Assembly: GCA_037954325.1 (NCBI GenBank)
Contig: JBBMNZ010000030.1
Span: 7,501-71,500 of the forward strand
Length of the DNA stretch: 64,000 bases
From: Fistularia commersonii
Lineage: Eukaryota > Chordata > Actinopteri > Syngnathiformes > Fistulariidae
Direction: 5' to 3'
Below, piece by piece: positions 10,421 through 22,000 of this stretch (position 1 is the first letter of the stretch; each line of letters starts with the position of its first letter). The notes beneath the pieces are model-generated. The model was not told where the DNA came from, searched no databases, and was given only the letters and a program-made list of their open reading frames with translations. The position numbers were made by a program, and so were the translations under genes.

Positions 10421-10773
10421 ACACACACACACACAGAAACTCGAGACTCCATAATAAGAATATCAAGAAAAATGTAATTTTGTTGAGGTGACAAACATTT
10501 GAGCATGCAGTTAAAGAGAGAAAGTAAAATGGTTTTATTTTGTTGAAAATTGCTCCAGGGTCTGAATGGGGTTCGGGCTCTTACCAGCTCCCGCCGCAGC
10601 CAAGCCAATGCGCTCGCAATGTCCACGTTGCCACCGGTGGAGCTCTGGTTCCGGAGCGGGTGGGTTCTGATCGGGGAGTCCCCGCGGGGCCCCTGTCCTG
10701 CTGTGGATGGCTCCCCTAAGGTGGTTGCTTTGCAGGAGAAGTCCCATAGTCTTGTAAGTACCACCTCTAGCAT
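8995..10773 (-). CDS. AARD-like protein, inverted paralogue of aard, two exons
   Basis: Minus-strand exons 10773-10585 and 9273-8995 (donor GT at 10584-10583, acceptor AG at 9275-9274, phase 0) give a 155-residue protein. The architecture is that of the neighbouring aard: an N-terminal helix (MLEVVLTRLWDFSCKA, residues 1-16), a variable Pro/Gly-rich linker, then the family helix across the same splice position (IASALAWLRREL, then MEMRWQDQVLIRQLMELHSG, about residues 52-83). An acidic segment follows. The basic end RRRWFNRRSSMP recalls the Arg-Arg-Phe-Ser ending of FAM167 proteins. The frame stays open upstream to an ATG at 10971, so the start is uncertain; 10773 is chosen because it aligns with the aard helix. 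The function is unknown. It lies tail to tail with aard, suggesting an old inverted duplication. Confidence 0.78.
10184..10435. repeat. Poly(C) tract and long (CA)n microsatellite in the aard-like intron
   Basis: 17 C at 10184-10200, then about 175 bases of imperfect CA repeat at 10261-10435 with T and G interruptions. Both lie inside the intron of the minus-strand gene. Confidence 0.97.
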
Positions 10774-11149
10774 GTTGGCTTTGCGTTGTCCGCTCGTACC
10801 CCGCCCCCCCTTTCGGTGTGTCCTTGGTCGTGAAGCCTCGTCCGATCCGTTCGGCCTCCTCTGAAGAGCAGCCGGACTCCTTCTCTTCTTATATCGCCCT
10901 CCTCTCTCCCCCTTCGGCCCTCTTTTTTCACAAACATTACCAACCAGCTTGGCCAAGTCAACACGCGTCATGGAGGGGGGGCATAGAGCCTCTGACGTCA
11001 GAGCATTGTCACCCAGACAATAGGTTTGCCACCCTGGGGGCTTTTAATGAGGTGCGCACATTTAAGATTGGAAGAGGCGAGACGTTGCCAGGACGTTGCC
11101 GGGGACGTTGGTGGTTTGTATCAATGAATAGTATGTTTTGCTTATACGG

Positions 11150-11152
<3 letters not shown>
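10774..11152 (-). promoter_or_regulatory. Probable promoter/5' UTR of the aard-like gene
   Basis: GC-rich sequence with CpG dinucleotides (about 10780-10990) lies immediately upstream of the minus-strand start. No canonical TATA box is seen. The assignment rests on position and composition. Confidence 0.35.

Positions 11153-11189
<37 letters not shown>
11153..11189. repeat. (CA)n microsatellite
   Basis: About 18 uninterrupted CA units. Confidence 0.97.
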
Positions 11190-11190
<1 letters not shown>

Positions 11191-11444
11191 TCACACTTTG
11201 GGGCTATTATTAGACTGAAACCAACTCCTCTTTCAGAGCCTTTCTTGAAAACAAACGTCACAGCTCTCAAGAGGAATAAAGAGGAGCCTTTGGATCTTCC
11301 TCGCAGGAGTGTATTCTTTTTCTGGGTCTGCCAATGAAACTTAGCAAAACTAATTGAACAAAATACTATAAAGTTACGAATAAAGAAATCCGATTGCCAT
11401 TGAACCCTGCCTCTCACCCTCCTACTGAGCGAGTTTGCCTCTCC

Positions 11445-11508
11445 CACACACGCACATGCACACACACACACACACTCACATATAAAACACACAAACACAC
11501 ACACACAC

Positions 11509-11571
<63 letters not shown>
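11445..11571. repeat. Imperfect (CA)n microsatellite
   Basis: CA repeat with GCA, TCACATATAAAA and ATG interruptions. Confidence 0.97.
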
Positions 11572-11572
<1 letters not shown>

Positions 11573-11599
11573 CCTGAGGGGTGGCTAATGAGTGTTATC

Positions 11600-14500
11600 A
11601 ATTAATATATCACTTTTCACCTTCACTCCCCTGACAGATGACGGATGCTCTTGGAAGGTACGAACCCCGTCTTGCTCAACAGGGTCGTCTTACCAGAGGT
11701 CACCAGGCCAGGTCCTCCAAGCTGATACCATGATGTTTGATCCTCCTTCATGATGACCACTCAGCTGGCACTGGATGGACTTTTCCAGCCAGCTGCTCTT
11801 GGGTTAAATAGTAGGATGGCACCCATGGAGTGTTCCAGATAGTTGTTGTGAGTTATTAAGGTAACTCAATACATTTTGAGTCACTCTTGTGTGTGTGTTC
11901 TGAACACAGGGTGTTATGATGTGTCTAGTGCAGTAGCTAGAAGGAATGTGTATGCCTACTTCCTGTCTGCTTGCTACGTTTCACTTTCAGAACTGCCACT
12001 GGCTAGCTCTTGTGGTGAATGGAGAAGCAGCCCAGGCTTCGGGCTTCTCCTGCCATTACAAAGTTTCTCAGTCACTAAGACTCCTTCCAGGCCTCTTCGT
12101 GGCACAAGTGGTAACTGGGGCCTTGCAGCCCCAGGCTAACTTGGTGGGGGGTCTGGGAGTAGCAGTGGTCCCCATAGATATAGTGCGCAGTTCCACCCTA
12201 GTGGACACGCCCTGGCACTTACCAACCTCTGCCCTACTGCCTTTTGGCTGATTCTGGTATGACAAAAGGCTAAGGGAGCTCGAAAAAACAACATGCTGGT
12301 GGCACACGATAGGTGGTACTCCTAAAAACCGGACCTCTGGCAGACCCCTGCAACTGCTAGAGAGTGCCGCTTGTCTTGGGCCCTCCTTGCTACCAGATTA
12401 CACCCGCCTGCAGTGAAGAAGTGCTGCTGGGACATGCGCACCCCCAGCGGCACTCTAAATAATCTCCCTGCAAAGGTATCCAGCTCTGCCTTGGTGAGGC
12501 CAGGAATCGGTAATGGTTAAAATCTGGTGGCGATGGGGCCTCTGGTGACAGAAGCAGGTCTGAATGCATTGGAGGCTTCTTGTCAGAACCCTACACACCA
12601 GCGGCATAGTGCTATCCATGGTTGTTAGCAGCTGGGGTTGAGTGGCAGCTGCTCCTGGCAGACCCCTGTGCATCTCAGCAGCCCTATTTAGGAGGCACAC
12701 TGCTTACCCTGGTTGGGGAGGGGCCATAAAGATGGCCTAAAAATTGCCCACTCCGAATATCCTGGATAGGGAGCCGCACCTATCGGGACATCGCGTCCAG
12801 CAGTCGAAATAAACAGAAGAAAATAATCCCTCTCAAACTGGCTACATGGATCATAGGAACCCTCCTGGACGCTGTTGGAGTCAGTGAGGGGCCTCAGAGG
12901 TAAACTGCACTCATTTCAGCAGAACTTAACGGCGACAATGTTGTCCCTGAAACAACATCAGCATAATGTGGGACTGACAATAAAAAACACACTTCTACCA
13001 AGACTCCCAGAAACACCAATTGGCATAAGTGAAAGGCTTATGTCACTAAGGATCCATCTGACCACGAAATAATATGCCACCCTTCCGAGTGTTTATGCTT
13101 CGGAGGATTGAAGGATAACACGAAGGACCACTTCTACTGAGCATTAGATGAGCCTCTCCCTCGCATACCCAAGGAGGACAAGGTATTCTTCTTGGGTGAT
13201 TTCAATCCCAGAGTGGATAAAGACAGCAAGGTGTGGAATGGAATCATTGGGAGTCATGGTATTGATCACATGTCAATGCCAATGGCCTGTTAAGCCTCTG
13301 TGTTGAACAGCACTTACCCATCACAAACACCCTCTTCCAGCTCAAAAATAAATACACAACATCCTGGATGCAACCACGCTCTAAAATTTAAAAATTTGTT
13401 GGACTACATCATTGTGAGATATTTTGATATATAAGACATCTCGCTTACCCGTGCAATGGGGGGTGCAGAGTGATGGACAGATCATTGACTACTTATCACC
13501 AGGCTCCATGTGAAAATATGCCCTGCTGTCCATCCCTAGAGGTCAGAGAATAAGAATAAGAATAAGAATAAGAATAAGAATAAGAATAAGAATAAGAATA
13601 AGAATAAGAATAAGAATAAGAATAAGAATAAGAATAAGAATGAGAATAAGAATGAGAATAAGAATAAGAACAACTTTATTAATCCCGAAGGAAATTGCTG
13701 TGCCAGAGTTACAGAAAATATAACAGTAATAAATAATAAAAGAAAGGCAGAATTAGAAATAAAAATAAACTATAAACTATAAAGTGTCTCAGTGAAACTA
13801 TAAAGTGTCTTAGTAAGCAGTGATAAAACTATAAGTGTCTTAGTAACAAGTGAGGTAAGGAGTGCACAATAGTATGATAGAAGGGAAAATTGTAGTGTAG
13901 CTGTTATGAGATGAGATGAAATATTGCACAGTGTAGCTGTTATGAGATGAAATATTGCACAGTGAAATAAATATTGCACAGTGAAATGAAATATTGCACA
14001 TTTTTGTTTGTTTTTTCAGGTTAAAGATAGGTTTTTATGGTTGCTGGCGGCCGAATGAAGAGGCTTGACTGTGCCCAACTTGAAAAGCCTATAGATCAGG
14101 GCAATTTGCCATGCCCTGGCTGAAAACCTGAGAGACATTGAGTCTTTGCTAAGCGCAGATGTCTCCATTGATGCCACATGGTCTTCTGTCAGCTTCAGGC
14201 TCTTTGAGCCAGCAGCTCATCCATCGGCCGCTGGAGCAGAAATCACCGGGACTGGTTTAATGATAAATCACCACCATGCTTGAACAAAAGCAGGCAGCAC
14301 ACAGTGCCATGCTCAACAACCCTGCATCAGCTGCGCTCCAGCAGAAGTGGCTAACATTTAGGAGAAAGCTGCAGTCAGGGCTGCATGCCCTGCAGAACGA
14401 GTTGCCAGTGGCCATCAAAGGCTAATAAGATACAATCACATGCCTATAACAACGATATGCACAACTTTTATGATGCAGTGAAAAACATCTATGGCCCAAG

Positions 14501-14940
14501 AAACTGCTCAGTCTCACCCTTGAAGGCTTCTGATGGTACAACCTTTATCAAAGATGAGAAGCTCATCACCAACAGATGAAGCCCTCCTGAGGCGGCCCTC
14601 CCCAACAGACCCCTCACTATTGGCTGAACTACCTGACCCCGCACTATTAAAGAGTTCGATCTCCCACCAACCTTTGAGGAGGTTAGATGTACAGTAAGAT
14701 CACTGAAGAACAAGGCCTCTGGCCCTGACAACATCCCGTGGACCTCTGCAAGCATAGAGGCTACCTTTGCACTCACACACCCAACGTCTTTATTGCAGAG
14801 GTCTGGCTGCAAGAAACAATCCCTCAACAGTGGAGAGACGCAAACATCGTCACCATCCACAAAGACAAAGGAGATAAGTCCATCTGTGGCAACGACCACG
14901 GCATCTCACTACTTGCCGTTGCCGGCAGTTATAAGTAATA
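11600..14940 (+). mobile_element. Non-LTR retrotransposon remnant (endonuclease and RT pieces)
   Basis: Frameshifted pieces follow the order of a LINE ORF2. Around 13188-13260 the frame gives GDFNPRVDKDSKVWNGIIGS, the endonuclease motif, then VEQHLPITNTLFQL and SWMQPRSK. At 14455-14580 comes MHNFYDAVKNIYGPRNCSVS, and at 14660-14930 LPPTFEEVRCTVRSLKNKAS, ETIPQQW and a degenerate NDHGISLL, which is the start of the reverse transcriptase. The rest of RT is missing. The 5' part (11600-12860) has no frame and is assigned by continuity only. The body is interrupted at about 13546-14000 by another element in the opposite orientation. Confidence 0.75.
13546..14000 (-). mobile_element. LINE 3' end with (CTTATT)n tail, inserted in reverse
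   Basis: On the minus strand this ends CAATTTCCTTCGGGATTAAT, then AAAGTTG, then about 20 units of a six-base repeat (13546-13670; AATAAG on the plus strand). A GGGATTAATAAAG-like hairpin followed by a short tandem repeat is the usual 3' tail of CR1/L2/Rex1-type fish LINEs. The inner part carries local repeats (several ATATTGCACAGTG-like copies, 13915-14000). It separates the endonuclease and RT pieces of the plus-strand LINE, so it inserted later. Confidence 0.7.
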
Positions 14941-15489
14941 ACTAACACTTATCAATGATGATTATTAGTTATCAATCAGAGTTCTTGGCATATCATAAAC
15001 TCAATAATGATTCCAACCTTTGTTTGGAGCACCACCAGCAAAGCTGGAAAATAAGGACTAATGAGAGGAACAGTCTCAAGAGGCAGTTATTTATCAAAAA
15101 TTTCAGTGTATAACAATAATGATATTTTAGGTAAATAAGGCGTGAGTTTCAGCACTGGCCCTGTCACACAGTCTTGTCACACTATTCACACACAAAATAC
15201 CAAGAAACTCCCCTTTTAAAATGTAATAAAGTTTATTTAACAATCTGAAATGGAGGTGTGCGTGTGTGTGTGTGTGTGTTAAATGACAGCAAAAATGGTG
15301 GCACCTCAGAAAACTGCAAAATGGCTGTCTGAAATAAGAACTACCAAAATGGCTGCGGTTGTAGTCCAAAGGCTGCTACCTGGTGCTACCACGCGACGGG
15401 GCCGCAGGGCACAGAGGAATGACTGAGCCAGCAACTCTGACGTCTTCGTCCTTAGGTGATGCGCACCAGCCTCGAACTAGAGGTTGCGG
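14941..15489. other. No gene seen; short (GT)n at 15256-15279
   Basis: AT-rich sequence without recognisable frames. Three repeats of AAAATGG(C/T)(G/T) lie at about 15290-15355, which may belong to the neighbouring retroelement. Confidence 0.45.
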
Positions 15490-16400
15490 TGGTGCTGTGG
15501 TCCTGCCAGCATGCTAAGGTTCGCCACCACACTAAGTCGCCCTTGAGCTGTTTCCGATTCCAGCGAGGCGCTTCGACCATGTGAGTGTTGACCTTATGAC
15601 CGTGTTGCGCCCTCTACCTCCTTCCCTGGATTTTGCACACCAGCTCACAATGATTGATCGCCCTACCAGATGGCCAAAGGCTATCCTGCTGTCCTCCATG
15701 ACATCCTCGGACATGACAAGTACGTTTCTTTCTTCTTGGGTCGCCCGCTTCATTAACCTGTCGTATATCGCCTCGCAGAGGGGCCCGCAGTTCCTGTCAA
15801 AGCTCTGGTCGGTAATTGCAAGATTGTTGGATGTGAGGGTGCAATGGACTACTGCGTACCACCCTCAGGCTAAAGGTTTGTGGAAAAGGTTCCAACGGTC
15901 ACTCAAGGCAGTGCTGCGTATTGCGCTCTGAGATGGCAACTGTGTGGACCGTTGTGGACCTCAGATAATGCCTGTGTTGCGTTCAGTTCCTGAGAAGGAC
16001 CTTGACAAATCATCCGCCGAGCTGCCTCTCGGTCAGCAGTTCCATGTTCAGGGGGAATTTTTTCCTGGGAGCTCTGCTCCTCCACCCTGTGTGGCTGTTC
16101 ATCCCCTTTTGCCCGGCAGCGCTGGGTTTCCACACCCCATTCACCACTGTTTCCCGTGGTCTTTTGTCCCTGCAGGGCTCATGTCGGCTTGTTTTGTTTT
16201 TCGTGCAACATGATGCTCACCCCTCACCCCTCCAACCCCCATACGATGGCCCATTTCGGGTTCTTGAGACAAGCCCTCGGAGCTTTGTGCTAGATATGGT
16301 TGGGCATAGGCAGCGGATCTTAATGGACAGGCTGAAACTGGCGCACAGAGTTTCGGAAACACGAGCAACCTCTATACGTGATCAACCCAGCAGGTATTGA
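15490..16400 (+). mobile_element. Ty3/gypsy retrotransposon, integrase remnant
   Basis: 15500-15560 gives a piece with the CxxC half of the integrase zinc finger. 15581-15931 reads as the integrase catalytic core, with recognisable DRPTRWPKAI, RGPQFLSKLW and TTAYHPQAKGLWKRFQ. The residue after DRGPQF-type text is altered to SQRGPQF, so one catalytic Asp seems lost, and frameshifts follow at about 15930. 16205-16400 resumes with PPYDGPFRVLETSPRSFVLD and MDRLKLAH, the C-terminal DNA-binding part of the integrase. No gag, protease or RT part is seen, and no flanking LTR could be identified. It is a dead fragment. Confidence 0.82.
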
Positions 16401-17750
16401 GTCAGTAAAACGATGGCGGCGCCATAAAAATATTAAAATATTTTAAAAAGTCAACTTTATCATCGATTCTGCCATATGTTTCACACATACAGAGGACTTA
16501 AACAGTGTTTCTCTCAGAACCACAGAGCAAAAGTGACAAAAAATGATAAATGATACCACAGACCATAGCAAGTTAAGGCTAGATGTGTTATAAATTGTGA
16601 TTTTTAAAGAAATGTTGTACTTTTTTTAAAAGACATTCTCCTATGAAACAAACAGTGAAGCATTTCATGTCTATTAGTCCTCTCACGCGGAGTTTCCCTG
16701 CATTGTCATGTCTTCATTGCAGAGAACACAGGAAGAATCCTTTTTTTTTCCAGAGTGTGTACTCTTTCCTGAGTAAGGGAAGTTTAGTAGCTCGAAATGG
16801 ACCTTGTGTTTTTGTACATATTGTGGGCAACAACAGCAAGAAGATTCCATCCATCCATCTTCTTATCCTGCTCTCAGGGTTGCGGGGGATCCCAGAGCCT
16901 CTCCCAGAGGTCATGGGGCCTAGTATAGATAGCGCCTTGTCGCCTCCCTGTGGCAGCATGACCAGGGGCCGCCGCCTGTGCCTCACAGGTGCAGTCGATC
17001 TGAACTCAGGTTGATCTGGGCTCAGTTACAGCTCAAATAGTTCACGTTTTCTTCCACATTCAGAAGTAGTGGATGCAAAAAAACATTTACAAAAATATGT
17101 ATGACCGAGAAGAAGACCCGATTGAAGTGATTCACGACCCCGGCGGTTTTCGGTGTCACACGCCTTTCCAGGGGCGATAAGAACATGAAGGGTGGCGGGG
17201 TGGAAGTGGGGTCACACAAAGCATCCATGTGATGAAGGGACGAGCAGAGGGCGCACGGCACTCAGGGGTGTGATTGTATAATCAGCAAGTGCGGCCGGCG
17301 GCTCTGCGGGGGTGGGCGGGTCTTAGACGGGTCCGCTTTGGGGGCGAGCTGTGCGCACAGAGCGCGTCCCCCCCCCTCCTCCCCAGGAGCCACAGGTAGA
17401 GATTAGCCCACCTACTCATTTACTGGGGCTGCCGCATCTGTTCGTTCTTCATCAATGTTGTGCGCGTTTCAGTCCGAAGGTGCACTGATGTTCCGAGGCG
17501 CTGCAAGCGGCCGTGCGTTTGCACACGGTGCGAGCGGTGGGAGTCACAAGGCTGCATCAAATATTTAGCCATCCGCTCCCCGGGAGGTTGGAGGGGCCGG
17601 CAGATCAATTCCCGGGTGCAGACGAGCGCAGCGACAGGAGAAACAGCACCTCATTCAGAAATAACTTTTCTTTAATTTAACTTTGTGTTTTATCAAAGTC
17701 TGGACTTAAACTTAATAACTTAAATAAACTCCGAAATAATCAAGTGAGTC
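16401..17750 (+). promoter_or_regulatory. Upstream region of slc30a8
   Basis: 16401-16840 is AT-rich without features. 16845-16925 holds a reversed fragment of the common dispersed repeat (CCATCCATCTTCTTATCCTG start). 17100-17640 is GC-rich with CpGs and probably holds the promoter and 5' UTR. The 90 bases before the ATG at 17751 are AT-rich. No convincing TATA box or named factor site is claimed. Confidence 0.35.
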
Positions 17751-19035
17751 ATGTTCAAGAAGAATTCGGAGCGGATTCCTCTGGTGACGGAGGTGAAGGG
17801 CTCCCACACCCACGGGGGAAGGTAAACTGTGTGCATGTGTGTGCGTGTGTGTAAGAGATAGAGAGAGCGAAGAAGAGTTAAACCTGCAGCGTCAAATTGT
17901 CAAACTCCTTTTTTTAAGCAACCACAGGGGAACTCAGTAATTTATATAACTATTTTTTGCTCTCGTCCTAGTCGTTTCACACGGGCCCCTCGGCGGGATT
18001 AGCAGTGTGCAAACGTGCAGCCCGGTCACCCCGGATAACCGCTTTCAGTCGTGCGTTTCCGGTCACCTCGATCTGCCGCCCTCACCCTACCCCAAATATT
18101 TTCACACAATTTAAAGAACATTTTGTGTCTAAGCTCCGTCACAGGTCCCTTGTTGATTCTATCGCTTGTCCAGTGCTTTATGTCAAGATGAAATCATTTT
18201 AGACTTTCCTGCGGGGAATATTTGTTGTTGTTCTGGCCGATTCCCCGGTATTCTCCATTTGCAGGATGTTTCTGGGGGCTTGGAGATGCTAGTCCTGGAT
18301 CTGATCTTTCTTCAGGCATCTCAAGCATTTTTTTAAAGCCTGTGTCTCATTGGCATCTTTTCTAATTAATGTCTATGGAGACAAATGTGACAACGGGGGT
18401 TTAGTCAGAGTCTACGGTGAGAGGAAGCCACTGTGGTGTTTCCTGCACAGCTTCGTTCTGCACTTCTAACAGCTGCAATTTGTTTTTATTTATTTTTATT
18501 CATGGCCAAGAGATCATAGATTTCAACCGCTCTAGTGAAACTCTGAACGCCCTGGTGTCTTTTTGGACCTGAAAGCTCTTAGACAGCGAAGCCTCACCTC
18601 AGCTGGAAGCATCTGGAATTCTAGTTCGGTCTAAGGACGTCATCTCATCTTCGCCTGACATCTTGAGGCCAACGGGTTTTATGAATTAGAGTAGATCAAA
18701 TGAGAGACAGTTTGGCTGGTGAAGGAGCCAGTAAGATGTTACAAGACTGAATATCAGCTCTCATTTTTCTGCTGATACGCCTTCCACGTTGTTGTGTGTT
18801 TACAGCCTGGAGGTTCCAAAGAAAGATGGCAGCATCAAGCATTGCCACGACAACAGCCACGCCCGGGAGGACCGTGAGAGGGAGAAGAAAGTCGCGAGGA
18901 AGCGACTGTACGTGGTCTCTGTCATATGCCTGGTTTTCATGATCGGCGAGATCCTTGGTGAGCTGTTCTGTTTTCCTGATTTTTTTTTTTGTATTTCCCA
19001 GGTTCCACGTTCTCTTCATCTCCTCTCGTGCCCAC

Positions 19036-19095
<60 letters not shown>

Positions 19096-22000
19096 TGTCC
19101 TTTCATGATCGTCATCCTGGGTGTGAATGGGGTTTCATGTTTACTTTATTCATTTAATCTTCTTTTCCCCATACTTTGTCTGTCTTCTGACGTCCTCGTC
19201 TCACCCGTCTCGGTATTTTAGTTTCCTGTTGTCTTCTACTTCCCCTGTGTCTCATGTCCTGCGTCATATAACATAGTCCCTTAATATGTCTCTCTTTGGC
19301 AACATGCACGATGCTGAAGTCTTACTCAAAAAAAAGAGGTAAACAGCACTATTACTTTTGCAAAAGTAATAAATTATTACTTGTTGAATGCAATTATTGA
19401 ACTGTTTTGATGCCTCCAAAGAGTTGGGTCTTGTTTTTTGTTTTGTTTTTTTGTTCATGAATCGGTGTGTATTGCAAACACAGACACTGCAGGAGAGGGG
19501 ACCGGTGCTAATTATTTCTCCAAATATAAATAAAAACATGATGGATGTTGCTGCTCCCAATGCCAGTTTGCACAAACAAATTGCTCTGAAATTCACGCGT
19601 CAACAAGTTTACAATAAAAAGTTAATAAAGAAGCAGGTTTGATTAATTTTTGATCCACTCACATTTTCAACACAAGTGACAACAAATATAATGTGATTAA
19701 AAATTTTGCTTCATGACTATGCTCAGCAGTGTTTTTTAATTAAAACCTTGTTTTTATTTTTAAGCATTCAGCTGTTCATATCCCCACCCCTTCCCTCCAT
19801 CCTCTGGCAGGGGGGTATTTTGCAGGGAGCCTTGCAGTGATGACGGATGCCGCCCACCTGCTGGTGGATTTCACCAGCTTCATCATCAGCCTGCTCTCCC
19901 TCTGGCTCTCCTCCAGGCCCGCCACATACAAGCTCAGCTATGGCTGGCATCGTGCAGGTACCTACCTGGGGGATGTTTTGTTTTGGGTCCTGGCTGGGGA
20001 CATGCAGGAGGTCAGGCTTTTGGTTTTGCCCGGCCCTAGTGGAATCCTGCAAAATAGCGGGGTGCAGATCATGCGGTGTTGCGCAGATCATGCGGTGTTG
20101 CGCAGACAGATCCTGACCCCCCCCCGTGCCATGTCTCTGCTCCGCTGGCACCCGGCAGTCATCCCGTTTAATTCGTACTCGTGTCCGTGTCCTGAAAAAT
20201 AAATCAAACTTCTTCTTTCTTTTGCTGCTAACCAATCACAAGGATACTGGGTGGCGCTTAGGATGGAGAATACACTGACCGGACAAAATGTTATTTTCTC
20301 CCGCTGGCTTTATTTCCATGACACACGAGTAAAGAGCACCAACCTGTTTTTTCTCTTTTGTGTGTCTCTTTGTTGTTTCTATGTGGATACTACTCTGGGT
20401 CACATGACACACAAGGGGAGACCATGTTAAGCCATCAGGCTCCTCCCCATGGCCATGTCTGTCGTCTCTCACATGATGTCTCCCATGCGAAATAGATAAG
20501 AGTGCCATTTTTCTCCATGACCATGGACTCCCCATAAATGCTGTGACATTTAGAGACTGAGAACCTTGTTTTTTAACTGAAAAGGCTGTCAAAAATTTGA
20601 CATGATAAAAGAGATTCTCCAGTCTTTGGGTGGAAACCAAGAATGGTGCATCATTACGGCAACATCTAGCACCAGTTTTTGCCTCCCAGGAGTGAAAGAT
20701 CAACTGATTAGACATCATCTGACATCGGTGGTGTTAAATCAACACTTTGACTTTTCTTTCATTCCCATTTAATACTGCTTTGTCTGCAGTTGGGGTCACG
20801 GGGTACTAGAGCCAGTCCCAGCTCTCAGGGGGAGGGGGTCCGTCACCAGTCGATCACAGGGCCTCGCATGAAGACACACGACCCTTCACTCATTCATGTC
20901 TGGGTGATTTAGGGTCTCCAATTAAGCTTCCGCATGTCTTTGGACCGTGGCAGGAAACCCACACAGTAGCGATGAGAACACGCAAACAGAAAGGCCCCCT
21001 GTCCGAAACGAACAAGGAACTCGCTTGCTTCAATGACATTTCTTTCATTCATTTCAATTTTTCCTTTTTTCTCTGGGTGGGTTTTCATGTTTGTCTGTTT
21101 TCTCCTGCCAAGATTTTCTCCATGCTCTCTATCTTTGTCCCCACAGTCCAAACATCTGTAGGTTCATCAGAGACTCGAGGTTGTTCTTAAATGTGAATGA
21201 GAGGGCGAACGGCTGGATGTCAGTGATTGACAGCTGAAACCCAAGAGGGTGAATGGCTGGATGTCGGTGATTGACAGCTGAAACCCAAGAGGGTGAATGG
21301 CTGGATGTCGGTGACGGACCCATTCAGGTTAAACCCTGCCTCTTGGGATTGGCTCCAGCTCCTCCAAGCCACAACCCTGTTTGCAGTATATGCATTATAG
21401 ATAATGAATGAATGGATGAATGAATGATTCAGCAGCGGTGCTGATTACTAGAGTCTGGCCTCTCATGTTCTCATTGAATGAAGCAGTTTATTATACACGA
21501 GGACACTGCTGCTGCTCTCATTTTACAACTTCAACTGATAACCATATATGTATGTAAGCATGCCCCTCCCCTGACCAAAACATGTCCGTCACCATGACAA
21601 AAGCATTTTTTTTTTTTTACCGGCTGCCGCTAATAATAAGCCTTGAGTTTTACAGAGAGTCACTAAATCCGTGAGTGTTGGGCCTTAAATCCAGCACCAT
21701 GAAATCCAGATATGGAAAATATTTTTTGTCAAGTTTCAGGAGTGAAGGTTGAAATGAACCCAGCCACTGTTAGCAGGGGAGGGTGAGGGCGATTGTGTTT
21801 TTTGGTTGTTTTTTTTTCAAATTTGATTTCATTGATGGTAACGCTACAGAGTCGCTTGTTGGGGAGTCCGAGATGGGGCAAGATTCTGATTATGCGGCAA
21901 AGGGTCATAGGTTTACATCCGTTTCATGTTGAACAAGGGAAGGCTGTTTGTTTTGACTGTACGGCCTTTATCGTTCTGAGAACATCGATAACAAACAAAT

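Noticed and set aside
10160..10491. Long open frames of alternating Cys-Val or Thr-His (also at 6222, 11151, 18696, 33765, 42539 and 59772)
   Set aside because: They are translations of CA/GT microsatellites, not genes.
21203..21313. Possible CRISPR-like direct repeats
   Set aside because: The 44-base units are directly adjacent without spacers and lie inside a eukaryotic dispersed repeat.
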